A stretch of DNA of 64,000 bases from Cheiracanthium punctorium (lineage: Eukaryota; Arthropoda; Arachnida; Araneae; Cheiracanthiidae): assembly GCA_038373885.1 (NCBI GenBank), contig JAWZYV010012524.1, positions 96,161-160,160 of the forward strand, given 5' to 3'. Made by a program: the position numbers and the translations under genes. The notes beneath the pieces are model-generated. The model did not search any database and was not told the origin of the DNA. It worked only from the letters and a program-made list of their open reading frames with translations. Position 1 is the first letter of the stretch, and the number at the start of each line of letters is the position of its first letter. This document shows positions 31,501 through 38,100 of this stretch, piece by piece.

Positions 31501-32837
31501 GTGATATATTCAGTTTTACACCATGCTTTAAAATGATTGGGACGGAAAAAACACTCAAAACACTGGTGTTAAACAATAAGGTAAATAAAAAACTTTGTAA
31601 AAAACACACATAAGATGTTATAGGTAAAAAGATATGCACGTTTTGACAAAAATTGTTTTGGCTTTCATTAGTCCAAGCCCTTCGTCGCAAGGAACACAGG
31701 AAACTGAAAAGAGATAAACAAGCAAGATGTTGCCACAAGGGGCAAAGAAAAGTCGAACAAAACCACGGAGGGGGAGAAAGAAAATAAACTAATAAAATAT
31801 GGGATAAGGAAAGGAAAGAAGCACAAAAATACAGAAATAAAAAAGGAATAAATAAGTAAAATTAAAAAATAACATGTGTGTTTTTTACAAAGTTTTTTAT
31901 TTACTTTAGAATGGTTGTTTAAACATAAATAATATATATATGTTTTTTATTCATTTAAATTGTGTTCATAAAGAGCAATAATAATAATAATCAGACCCTG
32001 ATTTTCCAGTAGGCCTAGGCCTACGGCTTCCGAATGTTGAGGGCCTGCCAAAATAAAATCCCAATTCAGTTTTTCTTAATTTTATCTTTTTTAATATCAG
32101 ATTTTTATATATCATTAAAAAAAATTTCAACCAATATTTTAAGCAAGTTGCCAATCTATTCGATGACTGGATGGCATTTATAACAGGGATAGAAAAAAGT
32201 TAGCAATTCTTGGGTATTTTATGTAAAGCTTGAACTTTTTAAATTCATCATGAAAGACAGGACCTTATTATCGCATGGGAAAATCGGGACTTTGCCCAGG
32301 GCCCCAGCTCGAAAGGGGCCCCCAATTTAAAATGTTGTTCTGAACCATTCTTTTTATATCAAAATTTTATGAAAAATAAAACAAATTTCTAGATGGGGGC
32401 CCCCAAATTCAACAATGCCCAGGGCCCCTGTTGGACATAATCAGGCACTGATGAAAGATAATAGATGACAGCCAGTTTGGAAGAAAAAAAGTGCAGATTT
32501 TCGACAGCAGAGCACAGCCAGTAATTTACCTTTGGAAATTTCCCGCTGCCTGTATCAGTGTTAGGAGCTCCCCCATCCCGAGTTGTGTTTATAGTCAAGA
32601 ATTTTCTAAATCAGGCCCTGATAATAATAAAGCATACCTTCTCCCAGGATAACCTTCTGAATACTTGTTATGTAGGCAAGTACTCAAAGACTGCAGGACA
32701 CTTTTGCTGGTAAAATTTTCTGAAGCAATCATTTCAAGTCCATAAATTTGTCTTGACTTTTCTTTTTTGATAAGATTAAACAATTCAGGATCACTCTGAT
32801 CTAAAGACTGATTTAATAACTCCATTGTCTTAGCTAA
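10390..32837 (-). CDS. SHMT: serine hydroxymethyltransferase, complete, 7 coding exons
   Basis: PLP enzyme that converts serine and tetrahydrofolate to glycine and 5,10-methylene-tetrahydrofolate. Exons (minus order) are 32837-32638, 30740-30382, 27983-27771, 25204-25094, 21968-21846, 11841-11614 and 10553-10390. All junctions are GT-AG and keep frame. From the ATG at 32825 the product is 461 residues against 483 in human cytosolic SHMT1. Landmarks: [11 protein letters not shown] near residue 30, [14 protein letters not shown] near 54-67, [17 protein letters not shown] (Asp210, His213) and [11 protein letters not shown] with the PLP lysine at about 239. The C-terminus ends FPVPGYDDF. No transit peptide is visible, suggesting a cytosolic form, but the frame stays open 12 nt upstream of the ATG to an acceptor, so a further upstream exon could add residues. 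Every intron holds transposons. Confidence 0.95.
10945..11453. mobile_element. hAT MITE (509 bp) in the last SHMT intron, perfect 8-bp TSD
   Basis: CTAGCCAC is repeated exactly at 10937-10944 and 11454-11461. Left end CAGATATGAGACAGGCTCAG, right end mirrors TAGAGATGAGTTTAGGCTC. Both subterminal regions carry GC-rich 'cgggctcggg' direct and inverted repeats (at least seven), far richer in GC than the surrounding intron. No coding capacity. Confidence 0.92.
11614..11841 (-). CDS. SHMT: SHMT exon 6
   Basis: Flanked by tatttacag acceptor and CAAG|gtaaga donor. Encodes [20 protein letters not shown], the [20 protein letters not shown] segment and [15 protein letters not shown]. The conserved arginine of RLGTPA, which binds the substrate carboxylate in the family, is present. 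Confidence 0.96.
11842..12291. other. SHMT intron 5, 3' flank
   Basis: Intronic on the minus strand. About 450 bp without a recognised element before the 3.4-kb hAT starts at 12292. Confidence 0.5.
12292..15695. mobile_element. 3.4-kb hAT-like element in the large SHMT intron
   Basis: TGTATCTA is duplicated at 12284-12291 and 15696-15703. Ends CATAGCTGCCAACCT and, mirrored, TAGCTGCCATACCTCCCGA. Subterminal direct repeats 'ttagggagatttt' (left) and 'cgggag' (right) are probable transposase-binding repeats. The interior has unusually CpG-containing segments and short frames (for example 13747-13959) that I cannot assign. No DDE or BED motif seen, so it is probably non-autonomous. Confidence 0.8.
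15696..16258. other. SHMT intron sequence between two large elements
   Basis: About 560 bp of AT-rich intronic sequence. No exon or element end recognised. Confidence 0.45.
16270..16460. repeat. AAGCTTGA-rich direct/inverted repeat block
   Basis: Over ten copies of HindIII-containing 'aagcttga' or its complement in under 200 bp, including a 30-bp near-tandem unit 'gcttgacatttcaagcttga'. The mirrored block near 20825-20965 shows that it is the subterminal repeat of the 16259-20979 element. Confidence 0.8.
16594..16661 (-). pseudogene. tRNA-Arg-like pseudogene or SINE head
   Basis: The minus strand reads GGTGGCGGAATGGATAGCG, very like the A-box half of animal tRNA-Arg(ACG), then a CTACGAA anticodon loop with ACG. 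A T-arm-like CGGGCTCTATCCC follows, with two changes from the usual B box. The anticodon stem does not pair and the B box is degraded, so a working tRNA is unlikely. Confidence 0.5.
16702..19945 (+). mobile_element. copy A of an unclassified 3.2-kb TIR element
   Basis: Ends TAGTGTTGACTCTAGA and its reverse complement, with a candidate 5-bp TSD TACCA (16697-16701 and 19946-19950). GC-rich 'ggcggccc' blocks lie just inside both ends. An inverted second copy (B) lies at 52649-57102 and matches along its length, apart from a 1.4-kb insertion and the repeat array. Reading frames are short and unassigned, so I call it non-autonomous. The YARNG-like terminus would fit hAT, but this is uncertain. Confidence 0.75.
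16733..16905. repeat. GC-rich minisatellite inside copy A
   Basis: Five to six tandem units of about 30 bp, consensus near GCGCCGGGCGGCCCTTTTG followed by tcgtcttttta. Two overlapping frames translate it as periodic hydrophobic repeats ([10 protein letters not shown]), which is an artefact of the period being divisible by three. Copy B has only one unit at the matching end, so the array expanded or contracted after the copies separated. Confidence 0.85.
20980..21845. other. SHMT intron 5, 5' part
   Basis: Intronic sequence with a G(16)-like homopolymer near 21328-21343 and a long T run near 21713-21735. No exon or element recognised. Confidence 0.5.
21846..21968 (-). CDS. SHMT: SHMT exon 5
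   Basis: Acceptor attaatag, donor ACAG|gtacgt. Encodes [20 protein letters not shown] then [20 protein letters not shown]. This is the helical connection preceding the C-terminal domain; in the human protein the same segment is VALKQAMTLEFKVYQHQV. Confidence 0.95.
22461..22530 (-). tRNA. tRNA-like Pol III unit, anticodon GTT (Asn), possibly a pseudogene
   Basis: The minus strand folds as a cloverleaf: acceptor CCCAGAG with CTCTGGA (one mismatch), D arm GCTC/GAGC, anticodon loop ATGTTAA (anticodon GTT), T arm CTGGG-TTCGATC-CCCAG. A box TAGCTCAGTGG and B box GGTTCGATCCC are intact, and a T5 Pol III terminator follows within two bases. The body looks more like tRNA-Ala than tRNA-Asn, and the anticodon stem has one mismatch and a G-U pair. 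It may be a tRNA-derived insertion rather than a housekeeping gene. Confidence 0.55.
22960..23025. repeat. three copies of acatgacttaaatt
   Basis: Three direct copies at about 24-bp spacing inside the 22205-23462 element, probably a small tandem array within the transposon. Confidence 0.7.
23525..23860. mobile_element. hAT-like MITE (336 bp)
   Basis: Left end AAGTGGTTCCGAACTGGTGG and mirrored right end AAGTAGTTCCCAACC resemble Charlie-type hAT termini (CAGTGGTTCTCAA). Flanks gtttatat and ttttatat match at 7 of 8 positions. A perfect 23-bp hairpin (23700-23749) lies at its centre. Confidence 0.75.
23700..23749. repeat. perfect inverted repeat, 23-bp arms, 4-nt loop
   Basis: The arm ttttgtagaaaaggcaatta plus aat is mirrored without mismatch around gctt. 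It lies inside a hAT MITE. Confidence 0.9.
24282..25029. mobile_element. CAGGGTGTCTACT-ended element, 5-bp TSD
   Basis: Left CAGGGTGTCTACTAAAT and mirrored right CATGATGTCTACTGATCAGG, flanked by GAAAA on both sides. Subterminal repeats such as 'ttttccagactttcctga' cluster at the right end. It ends only 64 bp from SHMT exon 4. Confidence 0.65.
25094..25204 (-). CDS. SHMT: SHMT exon 4
   Basis: Acceptor tttttaag, donor GCAG|gtaaaa. Encodes [20 protein letters not shown] then [18 protein letters not shown]. The [14 protein letters not shown] motif is a family hallmark, here with Asn in place of the usual His. Confidence 0.96.
25205..26122. other. SHMT intron 3, gene-free part
   Basis: Includes a 130-residue minus-strand frame (26036-25644) with no conserved motif over GC/C-rich repeat-like sequence. 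It is probably transposon-derived; no exon recognised. Confidence 0.4.
26183..27404 (-). mobile_element. near-complete Tc1-type transposon (1.22 kb)
   Basis: TIRs of about 28 bp, containing CTGTCTACCAATAAGTATTT, are mirrored at both ends and flanked by TA. The transposase frame (26246-27280, minus) runs almost TIR to TIR, as in autonomous Tc1 elements. In-frame stops make this copy inactive. It is inserted in a hAT MITE inside SHMT intron 3. Confidence 0.95.
26246..27280 (-). pseudogene. Tc1 transposase, full length with four in-frame stops
   Basis: One uninterrupted frame of 344 codons before the final stop, with no frameshift. Stops are at 27055-27053 (TAA), 26836-26834 (TAA), 26692-26690 (TGA) and 26482-26480 (TGA). 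The N-terminus [13 protein letters not shown] begins a paired HTH domain ([19 protein letters not shown]). The catalytic triad is intact: Asp at 26818-26816 (WSDES), Asp at 26545-26543 (QNDNA) and Glu at 26440-26438 (PIENLWDE), spaced DD34E. An FGGGGGIMV motif is also present. Length equals the family norm. Confidence 0.95.
27771..27983 (-). CDS. SHMT: SHMT exon 3
   Basis: Acceptor ggtattttag, donor AAAAG|gtaatg. Encodes [40 protein letters not shown] and the active-site segment [16 protein letters not shown] with the Schiff-base lysine. All catalytic landmarks are intact. Confidence 0.97.
27984..28687. other. SHMT intron 2 sequence
   Basis: About 700 bp of AT-rich intron with one strong hairpin at 28426-28495. 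Otherwise nothing recognised. Confidence 0.5.
28426..28495. repeat. inverted repeat, 31-bp arms, 8-nt loop
   Basis: The arm attcagctactaataa then gcttgctcataaag is mirrored with a single mismatch (30 of 31). It may be a minimal MITE or a stem-loop arising by template switching; no TSD is obvious. Confidence 0.9.
28688..30235. mobile_element. mariner-like element (1.55 kb) at TA, non-coding
   Basis: TA-flanked ends CAGGGTGTCCCCAAAAAGTG and mirrored CAGGATGTCCCAAAAAGGTG. TIR similarity extends about 100 bp inward (mirrored 'attctttatctgtta' and 'caaaataaggt'). No transposase frame. A right-end relative occurs at about 48130-48272. A piggyBac-like MITE is nested at 29605-30102. Confidence 0.85.
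29605..30102. mobile_element. piggyBac-like MITE (498 bp) at TTAA
   Basis: TTAA at 29601-29604 and 30103-30106. Ends CCTTTTAACTGTT and mirrored CCCTTTAACTGTT match the CCCTTTAAC-type termini of piggyBac elements. Internal repeats 'atgcccgag' near the left end. No transposase. Confidence 0.85.
30382..30740 (-). CDS. SHMT: SHMT exon 2
   Basis: Acceptor aaattttag, donor TTGCAG|gtaagc. Encodes [59 protein letters not shown] and [19 protein letters not shown]. It covers the PLP-phosphate binding SGSPANF loop and substrate-binding His of HLTHG. Confidence 0.97.
31540..31680. repeat. interspersed repeat shared with 59720-59850
   Basis: 'Aaaacactcaaaacactgg' and the following 100 bp recur in the same orientation at 59720-59850 with roughly 85-90% identity. 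A short inverted piece of it (ttgtaaaaaacacac complement) is at about 31876-31915. Family unknown. Confidence 0.7.
31992..32620. mobile_element. hAT-like MITE (629 bp) abutting the SHMT exon 1 donor
   Basis: ATAATAAT flanks both ends (31984-31991 and 32621-32628), but in an ATA/AAT-rich context, so the TSD is supportive rather than decisive. Ends CAGACCCTGATTTT and mirrored CAGGGCCTGATTTAGAA. Internal mirrored 'gcccagggcccc' blocks. Only 17 bp separate it from the last base of SHMT exon 1. Confidence 0.8.
32638..32837 (-). CDS. SHMT: SHMT exon 1 (first recognised coding exon)
   Basis: Encodes [19 protein letters not shown] through [19 protein letters not shown] and [13 protein letters not shown], ending AG|gtatgc with a split Arg codon. 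ATG at 32825-32823 is the chosen start. Upstream, TTA GCT AAG ACA stays open to a strong acceptor (ttttcag) at 32838-32840, so an upstream exon exists, coding or only 5' UTR. That exon is not identified. Confidence 0.92.
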
Positions 32838-34659
32838 CTGAAAATAGAGGGAAAATTATTAAAATACATAATGCTAAAAAATTAATTTATTTATCATCTA
32901 CATTGAAATTCTAAATTTTTTTAGCAGAAAATATTTAATAAACCATAACAGTTCATTGATAAAGTTTAATCACACTCAAAGATTTTATTTATTTAGTCTT
33001 TTTTACTTTTTTTAGAGAAAGGGTGAGGGATGATTTAATATTTCTGTCTATTGAAATAGCTTTATTTGATCAAAAGAAAAAATAATAAGACATTTTCAAA
33101 AAACTATTTTTTTCTTTCTTATTAATATATTTTTGCACATAGATCTTTTCTTTATAAAGTAAAAATTTATCAGTTCCAATGATTCAAATGATGTACACAT
33201 TTTTATCTGCATGTGAAATGGTATAAGGAAAATTTGATAAAAGGTATAAGATAAAATTTTTGGGAATATTTACAGGAAAGTTGACTGAAGTTTTAATAAC
33301 TTAAATTATAAGGTCATCATACTGCACAGCAATCTTAAGACACTTTCGTCGGTTGAGTGGCATTACAAAACAGCCGGGTGTAATTGGATCCAACCTCAGC
33401 ATTGCGAATGATGCATTTTTTTTTCTTTTTCCTTTTTCTGAGTAGTTAGTAAATTTAGCTGGGTGGTACACTCAGTGAAAAAAAGCCAAGAATGAAACCT
33501 GATCAAACTTCCTATAGAATAAGAACTACATCTTGCTATATATTTTTCGGTAAGAATTTGTGTTTTGTCTACATACATAAAAAGAACTATATATGCACTG
33601 AAACTTACAAAGAAATATAAATAACACATGCAAGTATACAATTGAAAGCATAGGCTTTACTATCTGCTGATTTTTGAGGGAGTGGAGAACAAGATTTTCT
33701 TTTTCCCCAATCTTTAATAACAGGCAATGAGGTTGGGGTTACATGGGCCACACACACACAATATATATATATATATATATTAATGGATGTATTGAAGAAA
33801 ATTCAAGTTTTATCTAATTTTTGCCAAACAAAATAAAACATTGAAAACCTTCTTCCTGTATTCAAGTACTAATTTTAAATTGGCCCAGAAACTTGCCATC
33901 ATTTAACAGGAATCATTACTCAGTTAATACACTACAAACAATAATTAAAAAAAAAAAAAAAATGGTTTACACTTCAGAGAGTATAACTGCATGCACGTAA
34001 TTATACACTAATATTTTATTTTTTTTTCTGAAGACATGAGAAATAATAAAAATAAAATAACACGGTAAAACACTTTTTTAACATAAAATAAGAAAAAAAA
34101 ATATTTTTTAATTCTGGAAAGAAATATTGCAATAAAAAATATTTACTGGCAATTTAACTTCAAATGAGAGAATGAACTGGAAAAACTAAGTGTCTTAGGA
34201 ATGAAGAGAAGCAAGAGCGTTCCTTTGAGTAAGAGATTATTCTAATATGTCTCAATTACCTAGGGAGAAATAGTATATCTTATCTAAAGAGTTATCTTAT
34301 CTAAAAGCATCAGCCAAAGGACTTCTCACATATTTCTTATCACTTTCAGCCATTAGAGAAGAATCCTCCAAATTCCGATAAGAAGTATCATTATTTCAAA
34401 ACATCTGATTTCATAATAAGGCAAAATAAAGTTTTCAAAATATTTTGAGGTATAGGTATCAGAAACAATTAAATGATGGAAAAAATAAAATTGTCGACAA
34501 AATATCAGTATAAAATCATAAAAATTATATGAAAAAATAATATTCGTATTGTAAAGTTATTAGGAAACCATGAAAATTATTTGATAAAATATTACTTCAG
34601 CCATTTATTTCCTTATCCTCTTATCTTGTTATTTCAAAAGTTATCTAAACTTTTGCGTA
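32838..34659. other. intron or upstream region of SHMT
   Basis: Gene-free. Contains an (AT)n microsatellite near 33762-33780 and A/T homopolymers. The first SHMT exon must lie here or beyond, but I cannot place it. Confidence 0.5.
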
Positions 34660-34948
34660 ATTTTCAATTCAATTGCGCGGTACGTGCGTGTGCGTAAACA
34701 CATGCGCGATTTCGTGGAAAACTTATTCGTTGCCAACACTCAGTGAAAATAAACACTTCTAAATACACATAGCAGCTGCTGAATTTTGCTGCTCATATTG
34801 AACACAGTCTAGACATACACTAATAAAATAGGAATGGCAATACTAATTTGAAAACATCGTCTGCTCTCTGTTTTTTGTGTAGCTTTATGGCTATATAATT
34901 TTTTTTTAATTATGTACTAGTCTTTTTATTTATTTATTTATATTTTTA
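34660..34948. promoter_or_regulatory. candidate shared promoter region of SHMT and MTH1
   Basis: The short stretch 34674-34730 is unusually CpG-rich for this window (gcgcggtacgtgcgtgtgcg, then acatgcgcgatttcg) and sits directly upstream of the MTH1 start and upstream of divergent SHMT. 'Atgcgcga' resembles half an NRF1-type site. No TATA box can be assigned. Bidirectional activity is inference. Confidence 0.35.
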
Positions 34949-35103
34949 ATGATGATTTCTAGAAAAATTTCGAGTCTAGTTTTGATACGTAAATGTGGAT
35001 TGATATTGCTTGGGTGGAAAAAACGTGGCTTCGGAGCTGGAAAATGGAATGGATTCGGTGGCAAACTTGAAGACGGCGAAACAATGTTAGAATGCGCAAA
35101 AAG
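34949..35103 (+). CDS. NUDT1: MTH1 exon 1
   Basis: Starts MMISRKISSLVLIRKCGLIL and ends in the Nudix box (GGKLEDGETMLECAK plus AG of Arg52). The sequence runs AAAAAG|GCATGA; if GC is not used as donor the frame ends at TAA within nine codons, without any GT before that stop. Confidence 0.93.
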
Positions 35104-38100
35104 GCATGATATTTCTCTCTCTTAAAGTAAAAACTAGACCCAAATTTACTATAAAAACGCCCGGTACGATGCGTGCCAAGAACGCAAAATTTTGAGAGGT
35201 GGCAAAAATGTGTCGCAGTGCGTTACTGTACTACTAACAATAAATTAAGAGGATGGCTGTCTCTTATCCATCTCATACCGCTCTTATCTCTCTCCTCCCA
35301 CTAGCTTTATCCACCTCTATAAGCACAGTTTTACCTTTGTTAACTGCATTCTTATATCGCAATTTTTATCAGTAGTAATGCATAAGGTTAGCCATTAAAT
35401 ATGAATTCAGATTGTAATAAGAATAATAATGTAAAACAAAATTGAATGTTCATTATGTTGATCCTGAGAAAGGAAGAGGGGGGGGGGGGGAGAATTGAGT
35501 TGCACCTATGTGTGTCTATGGAAGGGGATGCAGCAGTTAGTGCCAACTATGTTTCAGATATTAAATATGGGCCTGGTAAAAACTTTATCAGGGTGTCTGC
35601 TGGTCCTGAAATTCAAGAAAAAGTTATGAATTTGAACAACACATCATCAAAAAGTCCTGAATTTTTATGAGGTCAAAAAAATTTTCCCTAAAACTATCCC
35701 TAGCTACACAAAAGAAAAGAAAGAATAGAAATTCTTGCAACCACACTCTGCAGTTTAGTGGTTCTTCTCGATTAAGACAGTAATATTTTATTTCCTTTTG
35801 AACAATTTTTTTTTCTTTGTAGGAACAAAAATATTCTTGAAATGTAATCGCTCCCTCTTAACCCTTTCATAAGAATTACCTGAAATTTTCTACATACCCA
35901 CACCCATTGAATAGAAACACTTGTTTGCTTTTATTCCTTTCCTATCTGTACTAGGGAATTTTCTATTAATTTTTATAAAACTAGTATCTAATAAGTATTA
36001 AAAGTAATAGTTTGGTAGTTATCTAGTTTTAATCATTAATTACGTTCCAAAACCAACAAAATATCATTATGCTGTATAAAGTCATTAATATTTCTTTAAA
36101 GTCATGATTTTCTTTTTCTTTTTCTTTTTTTTTTTTTTTTTTTACCAGTAGGAACCCTGCTTAATTTGGTACTTACGTATTATCCCGGCAGTCATTCCGG
36201 ATTATTTTTTCGTCAAATGTGCATGCAAACTGTTGCCAATCATATTCCAAACCATAAACAATTTCATGTGCCTGCATTTATCTTGGCGAAAAATCACTGG
36301 TTCTTGGCGGACTGCCGGGATAATACGCAAGTCCCATTAATTTTCTATTTGACATGTTTTACTATCTAAATTCTTACAGTACACATGGGAAAGACCTGTT
36401 TTATAAACTTTAGGAACTCATTTTTAAGTAGAATTTTGAATACTTACTAACACAACCATAAAATATTTTTTATTATTCTTTTAAATTAAAGTTCTTTTCT
36501 ATTAAACTATTTAGTAAAATAAAGTTTTCCAACTTTGCTATTAGAAAACATTACAAATTTTTGGAAAAATGTTGTAATTCTATATAACATATACATTTAT
36601 TTACTTTATACATGGCATTTTTTAGCTGTACTCATAGGCAGTGGCATACGCAAGGGGGGGGTTAACCCCCCCCCCCTTGCCAAAAAATTTTTAACAAACT
36701 TCCATAAATTTTCAAATTTTAGCTTAAATATTATGCATTTTAACACAAAGTCATGTCTATAACCTTACCCCCCCCCTTGAAGGAAGTCTGCATACGCCAC
36801 TGCTCATAGGTTTATTATGACAATATTGAAAGTTCATAAAAGCATATTTTACTGGTGCTACACCTGAAATGAGAAAAACAGTAAGAAATACATTTTGTGG
36901 CCTAATCCATGTATGGGCGACCTCCGGCTCACGTGCCAGATGTGACCCACCCTGGCTTTTGATCCAGCCCATGGAGCATATAAAAACCTCACATAAAACT
37001 CATGTAAACTATTCAAAATCCCATACAACCCCAATATATGGCCCACAACTTCGCTAACATCCTAAATTTTGGCCCGCATCTTTCCAAAGGTTGCCCGTAC
37101 CTGGCCTAGTTAATATATACTGATAAAAAGGGAACCAAAAAACTAAAGCAGATTTTAACATGGAAGTTGAATGGACCATTCAATCCTAATATCAGGGTGT
37201 CCACTGACGACTTTTGCTATTAATTGAAAGATTAGGCAACTTTTTTGATAAAAAAAGGCATTTTCATACTATTTTCAAGTTTTTGGCTACTTTACCTTAC
37301 TCCAGGCGACTAATTTGGAAATCGGATTTCTATTTTTGCCACCTCCCTTTTTCTTTTCAAATTTGCTATTGGTCGTTCATCAACCATTCTAATCTGTTTT
37401 GTTAATTGTGCTATGAAAATAAATGTGCTAATATGGTCTGTTATGTAATGCATGAAGTTTTTCAATTTATCACTTTTTTCATTCCTTCTTAAGTGAAGCT
37501 AAATGAAGTATGTTTATTTCTTAACTACAAAATATGCAAAAATGCTACTATTTTGGCAACTAAATTAAGAAAATGGCTAATAAACTGACGACTTATTTAT
37601 ATCTGTTTGGCTACTAATGCTACTATTTTTGCCTCCTGAGATTGGTGGACACCCTGTTACAGTGGCGCAGAGAGGAAGGGGGAGCAGGGGAAAGATCCCC
37701 ACAGCCTCAGCTTTTGAAGGGGCCCCGCTTTTGCTGTTTGTATGATATTATGTGTTGTCAATTTTGTAAAAAAAAAGTCCAAATTCAGATTATATCCCCG
37801 GATGTTTCAAATTAATTTTTGAATGAAATTACAAAATGCCAGCTAGAGCATAAACCACCAACTTGACAAAAACGAGGAGTGTTTCTGATTGAGTCTTCTT
37901 TTGCAAGAAAAGTAGACATTGAAGGTGTTATTCAACGGTTCACCATGACTAAAAGTAGAAAAGATTTATCTAACAAGAAATCATTTTTTTCCCGGCACAC
38001 ATTGTTTAATAGTGGAAGAAAGGGTATAGCCAGAGGAGAGACTATGGGCCCACCCAACCTCCGAAATTTTGAATTTTCCATTTTCTTTGGCATACCGAAA

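Noticed and set aside
33300..33420. Possible 5' exon of SHMT in a slightly GC-richer patch
   Set aside because: No frame joining MELLNQ in phase with a good donor could be recognised; left unassigned.
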